Shown here in pieces: positions 11,083-22,129 of a stretch of 64,000 nt of DNA; the stretch's first letter is position 1; every line of letters begins with the position of its first letter. The stretch covers positions 80,888,598 through 80,952,597 of the forward strand of contig OZ023273.1 of assembly GCA_964007475.1 (NCBI GenBank), read 5' to 3'. The translations under genes and the position numbers were made by a program. Under the pieces are notes generated by a model that did no database searches, had not been told where the DNA came from, and saw only the letters and a program-made list of their open reading frames with translations. The DNA is from Hybos culiciformis. Lineage: Eukaryota; Arthropoda; Insecta; Diptera; Hybotidae.

Positions 11083-11425
11083 TCACCTACTAATTTAGAA
11101 TTTAGAAATTAGCTGATATTGAAAATACTCGCTCAGAATCCGTAGATGTTGGCTTGATGTTGGCTTGATGAAAAAGTTTAACGGATATCTTGTTTTCTTA
11201 ACGTTTAACGAAATAAAAGTTTAACGATAATCGTGTTTTGTTTACGTTTAACGAATATTAGATTTGAATGCTCAAGAAATTTGAAATTTTATAGGCAACT
11301 AATATTAAAAAAAAATTTTTTTAAATTAGTTAACGTATATCGTATACTTTTAGCGGATATCGAATTCGAATACATGGGAAGAAAACCGCGGATTTTCGGA
11401 TTCGATTTTTCCGGTTCAGAAACCC
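11083..11425. other. spacer between LINE-A and the pogo tail
   Basis: The interval contains a short GTTGGCTTGAT direct repeat at 11147-11168 and several GTTTAACGATAT/GTTTAACGAAT repeats at 11178-11270. No coding signal is evident. Confidence 0.35.
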
Positions 11426-11429
11426 TAGC

Positions 11430-11935
11430 CAGAACCAGATGAAACAAAAAAAAAATGGAAAAAAAAATTAACACCAACAGTTGCAACTTCAACTTCAGAT
11501 CAATTTATTGAATACCAGAAAAAAATTAAATTTGAAAAGGACAAGAGAGAGGCTGAGTAATCAGAAAGAAAAAGAATACTTGAAAATGCCACCTTAGAAA
11601 AAAATTATAAAATTAAGAAAAAAAATGAATTATTACAAAGAAATGATCTAGATCCTGCTCCAATCGAAAAAAGTATTAAAAAAAAATTAATGTTGGTGAT
11701 TATGTAATAGTAAATTATGAATCTTAATGTTTCCCAGGCCTAGTTTTAGAAAAGACTGATAAAATTTTTGAAATTAAAACAATGGGAATGAACGGTCCAA
11801 ATTGGAAATGGCCAAATAAGGATAACATCCTTGATTATGATGAAACTGAGATTGTTCGTATAATTGATCCCTTATTAAATAATAGAGGATTATATCTGTA
11901 CCTGAAATTAGCGCACTTAGATCAAAATAATTGAT
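11430..11935 (+). pseudogene. pogo-like transposase C-terminal tail
   Basis: A lysine- and glutamate-rich stretch (QFIEYQKKIKFEKDKRE then RKRILENATLEKNYK) is followed, after frame breaks, by FPGLVLEKTDKIFEIKTMG and MNGPNWKWPNKDNILDYDE with IDPLLNNRGLY at the end. This WKWP...D..Y tail occurs at the C-terminus of many insect pogo/Jerky-type transposase proteins. It has the same strand and order as the catalytic core at 5278-6060, so I read both as one element divided by LINE-A. That link is inference. Confidence 0.6.
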
Positions 11936-12455
11936 TTTCTTTTACAAAATTTAATTTTAATTACTTATTCCTTCAGCGAAGAATTTCAATTGAACTTAAT
12001 ATTTTAATTTTTCATATATTAACATATATTAATTTTGAATATTATTTTTAATTTCATTGGATTTATTTTATTTTATTAAGAAATATTTTGTGATATATGA
12101 ATATAAATATTTTGTGATACATATTAATTAATTAATGAGTTGGGTATCTTAACACCACTGCACTGTTAGGCAATAAATTGCCATGAAAACTTTACTATCA
12201 CTCTCATATATATGCTAATATGAGAATAGAGGACTCAGTAAGAAGCTTGGAATGGAAAATTAGGTACTTTTCCATTATGATTTTTTTGAATGTAGTGTGA
12301 AATTTTTATGAGTCAAAAAACATTCTGGCTTTGATTTTAATCTTGATTTTTTTCTGTTACTGTACCAATAAAATACAATTGTTGACAATTTTCACCTTAA
12401 AATTTGTTAAAAGATATAATTAAAAAGTTTAAAAAAGTTCTATAAAAAATTAAAA
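11936..12455. other. AT-rich interval, no gene
   Basis: Low-complexity A+T sequence. I see no coding or repeat signal of note. Confidence 0.4.
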
Positions 12456-12457
12456 AA

Positions 12458-13000
12458 ATGTTTTCTTTAACTAACGAACAACAAAGAAAAATAAGTCAAG
12501 CATCATATCAGCAAAAAAAAATTATTGAGAAAGGTTCTTCTCTTTAAAGTTTTATCTAATGTGAAACTTGAATTTGAGGCTCAAAAACATAGAAGAGAGA
12601 GAAAAATGTGGGTAAATCCGTTTTTGGCCCATTTTTAATGTTTAGGAGACTCTTCTTAGTATTTGATGTGGGGTGAAAACCAAAACTTTCAAAATTCACC
12701 CGTCTATTACCGGATCAATTCGAGGATATTTTAATAAAAGTAAGTATAAATAGATAAAAGTGCATCAAAATATGATATTAAGTTTTTCATATAAGATATA
12801 TAATTTTTTGAAATTAGTTTTTAAGATCGGCCCAGAAATAGAAAAAAAAGACACGAAGATGAGATTGGCCATAACACCAAGAAGGAAAATTGCCGTCACG
12901 TTAAGGTTCCTAGCTTCAGGCGATTCATATAGATCGTCAGAGGCGTTGTAGGGAATTTCAAGAAGTACCATCTCATTATTTGTCATCTGATTATTATATC
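12458..13000 (+). pseudogene. PIF/Harbinger transposase, N-terminal part
   Basis: The frame starts MFSLTNEQQRKISQAS. Further on comes KMWVNPFLAHF, the conserved W-V-x-P block near the N-terminus of Harbinger transposases, then after a frameshift FTRLLPDQFEDILIK. A GTAAGT donor at 12739 and a TTTGAAATTAG acceptor before 12823 suggest an intron. The reading resumes IGPEIEKKDTKMRLAITPRR and then KIAVTLRFLASGDSYRSSEAL, the standard region just before the helix-turn-helix. The DDE nuclease is absent because the reading ends near 13000, where reverse-strand MADF sequence begins. Confidence 0.75.
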
Positions 13001-13034
13001 ATCTGAAATAAAAACAAGTTAAAAACTTTTAAAA

Positions 13035-13148
13035 ATCAAAAGATATAACGTTTATGGAGCTTGGACTTCATGTTACAGAGGCATTCGTGCTCCCTGTATA
13101 AATTTATAAATTTTAATATTTCTTCCTTAGAAAATTTTTTCGACATGT
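13035..13148 (-). pseudogene. MADF-domain protein N-terminus (Harbinger second ORF)
   Basis: On the reverse strand from the ATG at 13148-13146 the protein reads MSKKFSKEEILKFINLYREH and then ECLCNMKSKLHKRYIF before a stop. This is the beginning of a MADF domain (Myb/SANT-like), the usual DNA-binding partner protein of PIF/Harbinger transposons. The invariant W after the C-L pair has become C. Only about 35 residues remain. Tail-to-tail orientation with the transposase N-terminus means the middle of the element, with both 3' coding halves, has been lost. Confidence 0.7.
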
Positions 13149-13230
13149 TTTTTCTATTTTCTCTCTTTTAACTAAGTTCTTAGTTTTTATAAACTTCTCC
13201 TTTTTCAATAAAATATCTTGTTTTTTAAAG

Positions 13231-13558
13231 TAAGTTATTTTATTTATTTAATAAATAATTCACATAGATTTTTTTAAATTTCAACATTCAAATTCAAATC
13301 CCGTAATTACAAACCGCTTTTATTATTGTTGTTTGCGCTTTCAAGAGTTAACTTTTTTCTTTGACAGCCAAAAAATTTTATTTTGACAGAAAAAAATCAA
13401 CACTGATTTTTTTAAGCATGATTTTTCATCATGATTATTTCTTGATTTTTTTTTTTAAACCAAATTTTGCACATACGTTCAAAAAAAATAATGATTATGA
13501 TTTTGTTTTCAGCAATTGTAACCTCCAGGTTAGAAATAAATGGACAACAAAATAATAA
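13231..13558. other. AT-rich interval, no gene
   Basis: A T-rich stretch with short open frames of no recognisable family. Confidence 0.4.
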
Positions 13559-13714
13559 TTTTTCGGCAGGTAATCTTTATTTCACCGGAGCTACCTATTT
13601 TGAAAAAAAAATGTTTTTGTATATTTTGAGCCGGCACGACCTAACCGTAGCTCCCTGACCAAAAATTTTTCGGCAGGTAATCTTTATTTCACCGGACCTA
13701 CCTATTTTGAAAAA
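13559..13714 (+). repeat. two copies of a 48-bp repeat
   Basis: TTTTCGGCAGGTAATCTTTA followed by TTTCACCGGAGCTACCTATT is found at 13559-13605 and again, with G changed to C in CCGGASCTACC, at 13667-13714. Between them is CCGGCACGACCTAACCGTAG, which resembles a fragment of the same unit. Confidence 0.65.
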
Positions 13715-13717
13715 TAA

Positions 13718-13958
13718 ATTTTAGTTTTTAAATAATTTGTAAACGAAAGTTTTTTAAAAAATAATTTGAAATTAAATTTTTCACGCCAAATTATTTTGTT
13801 TTTATAAATGACAAATAATTATTAAACTACCTAATTTTAAAAAAAAAAATTAGTTTTAAATAATTAGTAACGAAAGATTTTTAAAAAATAATTTGAATTT
13901 AAATTTGACGCGCCAAAATATTTTGTTTTTATAAATAACAAATGATTATTGAGTGGAC
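13718..13958 (+). repeat. tandem duplication, about 120-bp unit
   Basis: The unit TTAGTTTTTAAATAATTTGT...GACAAATAATTATTAAACTACC (13718-13835) recurs with few changes at about 13851-13958. Shared landmarks are AACGAAAG, CGCCAAA(T)TATTTTGTTTTT and ATAAATAACAAATGATTATT. The duplication is non-coding and adjoins the 48-bp repeat. Confidence 0.65.
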
Positions 13959-14136
13959 TCATTTTTTTGAGTATTCAAACGGTACAGCAAATCGCTTTTT
14001 TTTCGAACTCGAAATTCGAATGAGTACAATAATTTTTACCCCCTACAAAATTACTCAATTATATCATACAACGCGCCTTAAGAAGTATAAACTTCAAAAA
14101 TTGCTGGATAATTTTTATTTTTATTATAATTAATAT

Positions 14137-14377
14137 CGTCTGGTGAGAAATGAAACAATGTATGATATTTATACGTCATTATTAGATAATAGCACCATTC
14201 GATTCCTCGATTTTATAACTATTTTGCAATATTCTTAATGTTGATTAAAATGTGTTTTTTGGATAAAAATTTTACGTTACTTGATATTTTTGCATACATT
14301 TTTTTAATTAAATCTTTAAACTCAAATTACTCGAAACTGCACTTTTCATTATACATTGTTTCATTTCTCAGCAGGCG
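14137..14377. mobile_element. MITE with about 28-bp terminal inverted repeats
   Basis: The left end CGTCTGGTGAGAAATGAAAC, continuing AATGTATGAT, is matched on the other strand by the right end (14348-14377), with four or five mismatches and an exact core GAGAAATGAAACAATGTAT. The interior of about 180 bp is AT-rich and non-coding. No target duplication was clear. Confidence 0.65.
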
Positions 14378-15066
14378 ATTTCTGGAAAATATGTTTTAAA
14401 TTTAGGGCCAGTGTAATATAATCAATTTCAATTCGTAAATAAAACGAAAAAAAAGGAACACCAATAGTCTAAATCAAACTGAAATAATATATTCATATTA
14501 GAAATAGCACGTCTTCGGATTTGTTTTTCTTTAAATTTAAGGAATTTTATTGTTGTGTTATGGAAATGTCAGGAAATTTTTAAGTGTGGAAAGAGAAAAA
14601 GTTCAAATGATCAACTTTAATGATATTATTGATAAATTTGCTTCATCAAAAGCAAGGAAAATTTATACATAGTAATTAGTATTATAATCATATTAACACT
14701 GACTTCTCTGTTCTCTATCTATAAAAGACTACACATAGAAATTTATTTCTGTCAAATTATTCGATCAAAATAAATGTACAATGTGGGAAAAAAAATAATT
14801 ACATTTTAAAAAATAAAAAATTGTGTATAACTTAGAAATTTTATATTATGAAACATAATGAATGTTTTTGAAAACTGAAGTACCTATCATTTACAATAAA
14901 AGTAAGAATATCTAAAATAATTAAACTTAAAGCATAGAATTGCGGCTTTGTTATGTCGATAGTGAAAGTTCGATAAGCCTCACAAATAATGAATTTTGAA
15001 TAAAACAACATTTAAACAATGAAAATAAAATTTTATTGAAATTCACAAAATTAATCAGAATTATTA
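14378..15066. other. AT-rich interval, no gene
   Basis: No coding or structural signal that I can support. Confidence 0.4.
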
Positions 15067-15456
15067 CTAAAGCTATGGTTTCCTAGGAAAACGGGGCCGT
15101 TAAATAGCGGCCGTAATATTACGTTGAACGTTGGACGTAATATAACGGCAATCATATACGGTTTCCTAAAAAAGCGTTGCAGTAATATAGCAGCCGTAAT
15201 ATTCAATTAAAACTTCGTCATCTTCGATTTTCCAATTTAAATTTAATTTTTTTGTATTCATTTTTTTTTTTAAACTCACCGTCACCGTAAAAAAAAGTTG
15301 TATGAATATTATCACCGTAATTTTACGGCCGACATGAAATAACGGCACCGCTATATTACGTTACGTTCATCACCAACGTTCTCTAGGAAACAATTATATT
15401 AAATAGCCAACGTTTTTTCTACGTCACCCAAGGCTATATTACGGCCACTATATAAC

Positions 15457-16074
15457 TGTAGTGGCAACACTACAAGTGTCATCTCCGGCCGTGTCAAGTA
15501 AACCTCAGCCAAGCTAACAACGCACGCAGTTGTTGACGAAGCTGTCAAAGTGTTCACTTGACACGCCGCAGAAAAATAGACTAAAAAGAAACACAAAAAA
15601 AAAAAAAACCTTCTTCTGGTTCCGGAATTCAACGAAGTAAGATAAGAAAAAAAATTAAGGATTTATTTTAAAAGAAAAATTAATAAAAATTTTTATATCT
15701 AATTTAATTTTTAAATAAAAATTTAATAAAAATGTTTATATCTAATTTAATTTTTAAATAAAAATTTAAAAAAATTATTTAAGAAAAGTAAGTAAAAAAA
15801 CTATCTACAAAAAAAAAAGGAAATAAAAAACGTAAGCAGAATTGCGAAAGGAATTATTAATTTGAAAGAAAAAAAACAATTAATAAAATGTACTAAATTT
15901 AAGACGTGAAATTAAAACAAAACATTGTGAAAAAAAAGGTTATTAATAAGAAAAATTGTTTGTAAATTATATAATAAATAAATGTGATTAATCAAAAAAT
16001 AAACTGGTCGGGGTTTATTGTTTGCTTCAAAAAAAACCAACATGTTAATCGACAACACAACACACACCCCCACA
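15457..16074 (+). repeat. 5' LTR of the degenerate CsRn1-like element
   Basis: The LTR begins TGTAGTGGCAACACTAC and ends CACCCCCACA. It is 618 bp against 589 bp for the 3' copy. Differences include an internal AT-rich duplication near 15690-15770 and loss of the AGCTAATAGCTG segment that the 3' copy retains. Confidence 0.85.
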
Positions 16075-16076
16075 AT

Positions 16077-16090
16077 TGGTGACCCCGAAC
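16077..16090 (+). promoter_or_regulatory. primer-binding site, tRNA-Trp type
   Basis: TGGTGACCCCGAAC starts two bases after the 5' LTR. Its first 12 bases complement the CCA end of eukaryotic tRNA-Trp, as described for CsRn1. The site primes minus-strand DNA synthesis. Confidence 0.7.
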
Positions 16091-17008
16091 GGCCAAAATA
16101 TTGGCAACAAATAAAGCAACGAACATAAAAATCACATTTTTAAATAAAACACATAAATTTTTTTTTATTAACAAAATAACCTAAAAAATAAAAATTTAAA
16201 TCAAACACACATATTTTTTTCTAATACAAAAACCTATAAAGAAAAAAATACAAACAAAAAAAAAAATTTGTCTGCACACAAGTGCAAACAGTGTTAAAAA
16301 TTCTGTATAATAAACAGAAAATTTTGTTGTTTAGGTACAAGAAGCCACAATTTGGAATTGCAACACATCATTGTCAACAAGTCGCTAACATCGCAACACA
16401 TCATTCTCAACAAGTCGCTAACATCAGCACATCACTTGGTAATCACCAAAAACGGTAAGCCGTACAATTTCCTATATTTTTCTACATAACAAATTATCGC
16501 ACAAAACGCCGCAAGCAGCAACTACAATAAACTACAAAATCGAATAAAAAAATATGAATAAAAAAAAAAAAAATTATTTTTTTTCTCAATAATATCAAAA
16601 TTTATATTTTAAAATTTATATTATATTTAACAAATTTGTTCGCACAATTAAATTTATTTTTTTGAGTAAACGATACAAAAATTTTTTTTTTTCCACAATC
16701 AAATTTTATTTTTTCTTTGTAAGTAAATAAATACAAAAATTTTATTTTAAATTAAAACTCAATTTTTTTTTTTATTACAAGTAAAATTTATTTTTAACAT
16801 TAAAAATTTTTTGTGTACACAAATAATTAGAAAACTAGAATCAGAAATAAATAAATAAAAAAAAACATTTTTTTTTTTTCTTTCTTCTTCACTAAAGAAA
16901 CAATTTATAATTATAATCTACTCAAACTTATTCAAAAAAAAATTTTTTTTTTTAAAGCATACTTTCACAACACTTTAAACTTTGGTTTTCTCAATTCTTC
17001 AAAACAAA
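16091..17008 (+). other. untranslated leader of the degenerate CsRn1-like element
   Basis: AT-rich and non-coding. GCAACACATCATTSTCAACA with AGTCGCTAACAT is repeated in tandem at about 16360-16425. The remainder is poly-A and poly-T runs. Confidence 0.5.
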
Positions 17009-17985
17009 ATGTAAACTCAAACAGTGATAATGAGGAAGAAATTAATCACGACGACCCTTCCAGCCAAGAGCAGGAAAATAACATTCCCAATAATAACATT
17101 CCCAATACTAATCAAAATGCCCAAAGTTCTAACTCGAACCAAACTCAAAATCCAAATAATAACATCAATGCTATAAACATTCGATTGCCACAATTTTGGA
17201 CTCAAAGAGCCAAAACATGGTTCATCCAATCTGAAGCCCAATTTCCGGCAAACCGAATAACCAACGACGTTACCAAATACTCACTGACAGTAGCTTCATT
17301 ACCACCTGAAGCATGCGAATCAGTCATCGATATTCTAACCAACCCTCCTCAAGCTAATAGATACACTCAACTTAAAAATGCACTACTAGATCGAAATGCA
17401 CTGTCAGACATAAAACGTCTAGAGACCTTATTTGACACCCAAAACTCAGGAGACCAAAAACCTTCAGAAGTTTTACGATCCATAGGTCAACTGGCAGGTA
17501 GCAACTCTTTTAGCGAGGAAGTGATAAAAACCTTATGGCTACGTAAACTTCCTCAGGTAGTAAAAATCGCAACCATTTCGGTTGAAGACAAAACCTTAGA
17601 TCAATTAGCTATTATTGCGGACAAAATTTTCGAAGCACAACAAACTTCTTCTCTTTTTCAAATATCGAATCCAAACTCTGAAGTCGGACACAGATTATCT
17701 AGACTCGAAAAAATGATAGAACAAATCGACATAAAATTCAAAAAATTTAATAGCTCAAGACTAAACAAAAATCGTTCGAATTCGTCACAACATCAGAGTA
17801 GATCAAAATTTCGCAAACTCTTCAAATTCAAATGCAAATTCGAACTCAAATTCCAATTCAAGTGCAAACCTCAATTCAAATTCAAATCAAAATCTTAATA
17901 GAGATAGATCTTCTTCTAATTCTAATCCAAAGCGTGCTTGTTGATACCATCGTAAATTTGACAAAGATGCGAAGAAATGCACTTG
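17009..17985 (+). pseudogene. gag of the degenerate CsRn1-like element
   Basis: A possible ATG at 17009 is followed directly by a one-base shift. The open frame then runs through an Asn/Gln-rich head, LPQFWTQRAKTWFIQSEAQF (the signature block of this gag family), YSLTVASLPPEACESVIDIL and a basic tail. The zinc finger is C-x-Y-H ... C-x-C at about 17936-17980. Its Trp codon is now TGA (17942-17944), and a frameshift near 17840 precedes it. The family fold is a capsid and the finger binds genomic RNA. Confidence 0.8.
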
Positions 17986-18049
17986 TGGTAACCCGGACCA
18001 ACAGTCCCCAAACTAGAGCGCCAACCTGCTGTAGCAACCAGCAGTGACG

Positions 18050-20926
18050 GCAGCACAAACCACTGTCGCTTAATCATCAACGACAAAATTAACAATATAA
18101 AATTTTTAATAGATACAGGTGCAGACCTTTCTGTCATACCAGCGAAAAACAAAAACGTAATTGCGAATAGCTTAGTTCTCTCCGCAGCTAATGGTTCTAA
18201 CATCAAAACCTTTGGTTACAAAATGTTAAAATTAAACTTAGGACTAAGAAGAGACTTTATTTATCAATTCATTATAGCTAGTATAGATAGGCCAATATTA
18301 GGTGCTGATTTTCTAAACAAATTCGCTCTTATAGTTGATATAAAAAACAAAAGGTTAATCGATCCCCTAACTGATCTGAAAGTAAACACCTTAAGTTTAA
18401 ATATAGAAACTCCTACACCCAAAATTTTATTAGTCGAAAACATGCTTTTTTCAATAATTAAGGAATATCCATCAATTATAGAAGCCCCTTATTACTTTAA
18501 ACCAGTTCTGCACAACGTAGTACATCACATCAATACAAATGGTCCACTTCCTGTTTGTCGCGCTCGACGATTAGACGTTAATCGTCTTAAAGCAGCCAAA
18601 CAGGAATTTGAACTCATGAACGAACTAGGTATCTGCGAGCCTTCATCCTCACCTGTTTCATCACCTCTCCATATGGTGAAGAAAAAGGACAGCCTCGACT
18701 GGAGACCACGTGGCGATTACCGTCAACTAAATGCGGTTACAATACCAGATCGGTATCCAATCTCACATCTCCAAAATTTCGCTACCAACCTAAATGGATG
18801 CAAAATCTTTTCAAAAATTTAGTCCGTGCATTCCATTTAATACCAGTAGCGAAAGAGGATATTTTCAAAACGGTAGTGACTACACCGATGGGCGTGTTTG
18901 AATTCAAACGCATGTCTTTTGGTCTTCGCAACGCCGCACAAACATCAACGTTTCATCAAAGAAGTTTGTAAAGGTTTAGACTTCTCTTTCGTTTACATAG
19001 ATGATATTTTAGTAGCCTCTAAAGATTCAAGTTCACACGCGAAACAACTTAGACTATTGTTTTCACGCCTACAAGAGTATGGCTTAACCGTTAACTTAGC
19101 TAAATGTGTCTTCGTCGTCGATCACTTAAAATTTTTAGGTCACACTGTCACTAAAGATGGCATTTTACCTTCAAAAGATAGAGTTCAAACCATTTTAGAT
19201 TTTCCAATTCCAAATTCAATCAAATCTACACAACGTTTCCTAGGAATGATAAACTTTTACCATCATTTCATTCCTAACATCGCAACAATAGTCGCACCAA
19301 TTTATGAACATCTTACTCTTTTTGGCAAATCGAAATCCAAAAAGAAAGATTTCACATGGTCAGATTCTCTTAACAAACCTTTTGAAGATTCGAAGAAAGC
19401 CTTGGCCAACGCAACGCTATTAGTTTTTCCTGCTGATAACGCTAAGTTCAGCATCGCCACTAATGCTTCCGAGATAGCAATGGGTGCTGTTCTCCAACAG
19501 TACACTTGCGATTCTTGGCAGCCATTAGCATTTTTCTCACGCAAGTTTTCACCTGCCGAGAAGAAATATTCTACACAGATCACAAACCACTTCTCAATGC
19601 AATTGCTTCTAAAACCGAGCGTAATCCTCGACAAACACGTCACTTAGATTTTATTTCACAATTCTCTACTGACATTCAACACATTTCAGGCGCTAGTAAT
19701 GTAGTTGCCGATAGTCTTTCACGCATTGAAGAAGTTAATTCAGAAAACATCATTCAATACGACTTACAAAAAATTGCCAAACTTCAAGAAGACGACCCCG
19801 AACTTAAAATTTTACTTCAGGAAACCTCTCCTTCTAAAACTAGAAAATTAGAAAAAATCAATTTACCCGATACTTCAATTTTCTGCGAAACCTCAACAGG
19901 CAATTTTCGGCCATACATTCCCTCTTCGCTAAGACGTTCAGTTTTCCTTCAACTACACAATATTTTCCATCCAGGAACTCGTGCAACTAGAAAGCTAATA
20001 ACGACGCGATATTTCTGGCCTAAAATAAACACTGACATCAATCTTTGGACTAAGGCTTGCCAATCTTGCCAACAGTCAAAGATTCACCGTCATACAACTC
20101 CAGCTCCAGGCAAATTCGACATCGCTTCAGGACGTTTCGAACATATTCACATGGATATCGTAGGTCCTTTTCCCCCTTCTAACAATTTTACCCACATTTT
20201 AACAATCGTCGATCGATTCACAAGATGGCCTGAAGCCTATTGCATGTCAGACACCACAGCTAAGACTGTAGCAAAAGTTTTTGTCGCAAATTGGGTTTCA
20301 AGTTTTGGTTATCCAGCAACATTAACGACAGACCAAGGAGCTCAATTCGATTCGAAACTATTTACAGAATTAACTGCGTTGATAGGAGTTCACAGAACCA
20401 GAACAACTCCATATCACCCGCAATCAAACGTTCTCATTGACAATTTAAAGATTGGCTTAAAGCACGTAAAAATTCCCTAAATTGGAGTTTGGAACTCCCA
20501 ATAGTTCTTTTAGGAATTCGAGCTTCCATTAAAGAAGACCTTAAGTGCTCACCAGCCGAAATGGTTTATGGTCAGACAATTCGACTGCCCGGTGAATTTT
20601 TCGTCACACCTAATTCAAACAATATAGATCATAATAATACCGACACTTTAATAACTAATCTCAGAACTCTGATGCAAGGATTAATTCCAACTCCGACACG
20701 ATCAAACAAAGAAATCCAAATTTTCGTTCCAAAAAAGCTAAATTCGTGTGAATTCGTATGGGTCAGAAACGACAAGATTAAACCATCGTTAACTCCAACT
20801 TACGACGGATGATACAAAGTCATAAGGAGAACTAGAAATACCTTTTTATTGCAAATAAAAAACAAACAGGTCACGATTAACATCAATCGCCTTAAACCTG
20901 CATTCGGAGTCAATTCAGTCAAATAA
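18050..20926 (+). pseudogene. pol (PR-RT-RNaseH-INT) of the degenerate CsRn1-like element
   Basis: Protease has [13 protein letters not shown] and ILGADFL. RT has [28 protein letters not shown], then SFGLRNAAQ and FVYIDDILVASK, so the palm aspartates survive. RNase H keeps FSIATNASEIAMGAVLQQ (expected Asp is Asn) but loses about 20 residues near 19575. Integrase keeps the HHCC finger, MDIVGPFPPS and LTTDQGAQF, but a deletion near 20437 destroys the segment that would hold the catalytic Glu. Stops at 18820 and 20478, a deletion near 18823 and a shift near 18943 make it inactive. Confidence 0.85.
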
Positions 20927-21236
20927 AACATTGAGAACAGTCAAACATACTTTAAAGTAGTCGTACATCATAATATTTTTTTTTTAAATTTAAGCATCCA
21001 AAGTAACCGCGATACTTTGGTAATAAGAAACAAACAATTTTTAATAGTAATTAAACTTCTTAAAAATTTTTTTTACCTCTTCGTACAATGTAACGGCGAT
21101 ACATTGTTACAAAGATAATTCTCAATCATTTTTTTAAAAAAATTTCAATTTACAATTACACACAATATAACCGCGATATATTGTTATAATTATCTAAGTT
21201 TAAATTTCAACCCAAGTTTCAATTTAACCTTTACTC

Positions 21237-21248
21237 AAGGAAGGGTGA
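21237..21248 (+). promoter_or_regulatory. polypurine tract
   Basis: AAGGAAGGGTGA lies directly before the 3' LTR and would prime plus-strand DNA synthesis. Confidence 0.75.
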
Positions 21249-21837
21249 TGTAGTGGCAACACTACTAGTGTCATCTCCGGCCGTTCAAGTAAACCTTAGC
21301 CAAGCTAACAACGCACAGCTAATAGCTGCGCAGTTGTTGACGAAGATGTCAAAGTGTTCACTTGACACGCCGCAGAAAAATAGACTAAAAAGAAACACAA
21401 AAAATAAAAAAAACCTTCTTCTGGTTCCGGAATTCAACGAAGTAAGATAAGAAAAAAAAATTAAGGATTAATTTTTAAAGAAAAATTAATAAAAATTTTT
21501 AAATAAAAATTTAATAAAATTTTTATATCTAAAAAATTATTTAAGAAAAGTAAGTAAAAAAACTATCTACAAAAAAAAAAGGAAATAAAAAACGTACGCA
21601 TAATTCCGAAAGGAATTATTAATTTGAAAGAAAAAAAACAATTAATAAAATGTACTAAATTTAAGACGTGAAATTAAAACAAAACATTGTAAAAAAAAAG
21701 GTTATTAATAAGAAAAATTGTTTGCAAATTATATAATAAATAAATGTGATTAATCAAAAAATAAACTGGTGAGCGTTTATTTTTTGCTTCAAAAAAAACC
21801 AACAGGTTCATCGACAACCCCAACACACACCCCCACA
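21249..21837 (+). repeat. 3' LTR of the degenerate CsRn1-like element
   Basis: TGTAGTGGCAACACTACTAG ... CCCCCACA, 589 bp, with the same ends as the 5' copy. It is followed by TAAC, the target duplication. Confidence 0.85.
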
Positions 21838-21873
21838 TAACGGCACCGTTTTCCTAGGAAACCATAGCTTTAG

Positions 21874-21980
21874 AAAATTTTTTCGACATGCTTTTTCTAT
21901 TCTCTCTCTTTTTACTACGTTCTTAGTTTTTATAAACTTCATCTTTTTCAATAAAATATTTTGTTTTTTAAAGAACTTGT
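21874..21980 (-). pseudogene. MADF gene 5' end, second Harbinger-family copy
   Basis: Nearly identical to 13126-13228. The reverse-strand ATG and first codons (MSKKFS) of the MADF protein abut the terminal repeat of the palindromic-TIR element. Homology stops at GTTTTTTAAAG on the far side, which may be near the Harbinger end. Confidence 0.6.
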
Positions 21981-22129
21981 TCATCTTTTTTTTTTTTTGT
22001 GTCTTTTCCTATAAAAAAAGATTACAAAAAAAGACACAAAAAAAAAAAGATTACGCTGTTTGTACCGCTCTAACACATTAGTTTTTGTATCTTCTGTCCT
22101 GTTTTGTTTTCAGATCTTTTTTTTAGCCA
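21981..22129. other. low-complexity hairpin-prone spacer
   Basis: TTTTTTTTTTGTGTCTTTTC at about 21990-22008 and AAGACACAAAAAAAAAAAGA at about 22029-22048 can pair. No coding signal. Confidence 0.45.

Larger units (their letters stand above)
12420..13230. mobile_element. internally deleted PIF/Harbinger element
   Basis: Convergent starts of a transposase (forward, 12458-13000) and a MADF protein (reverse, 13148-13035) abut with nothing between them, the expected product of a large internal deletion. The upstream sequence of the MADF gene (13126-13228) has a close relative at 21871-21975, so a family of such elements exists nearby. Exact ends and the 3-bp target duplication could not be fixed. 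Confidence 0.6.
15457..21837 (+). mobile_element. CsRn1-like Ty3/gypsy LTR retrotransposon, degenerate
   Basis: The element has LTRs (15457-16074, 21249-21837), a primer-binding site at 16077, gag, then protease-RT-RNase H-integrase in gypsy order, and a polypurine tract at 21237-21248. A 4-bp target duplication TAAC flanks it (15453-15456 and 21838-21841). A CHCC-type gag finger and a primer site matching tRNA-Trp both point to the CsRn1/Kabuki clade. Gag and pol carry several stops and deletions, and the LTRs differ by sizeable indels, so this copy is old. Confidence 0.85.
15067..21873. mobile_element. palindromic-TIR DNA element carrying an LTR retrotransposon
   Basis: CTAAAGCTATGGTTTCCTAG with GAAAACGGGGCCGTTA at 15067-15102 and the inverse complement TAACGGCACCGTTTTCCTAG with GAAACCATAGCTTTAG at 21838-21873 are terminal inverted repeats of about 36 bp. 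The repeats contain the palindrome GGTTTCCTAGGAAAC. The left arm (15067-15456) is rich in CGTAATATTACGG-type motifs and non-coding. The LTR retrotransposon 15457-21837 is inserted just inside the right end. Flanking TA dinucleotides may be the target duplication, but the superfamily is not certain. Confidence 0.65.

Noticed and set aside
15399..15632. Reverse open frame with a hydrophobic start (77 residues)
   Set aside because: Lies in the LTR of the degenerate CsRn1-like element and has no counterpart frame in the 3' LTR.
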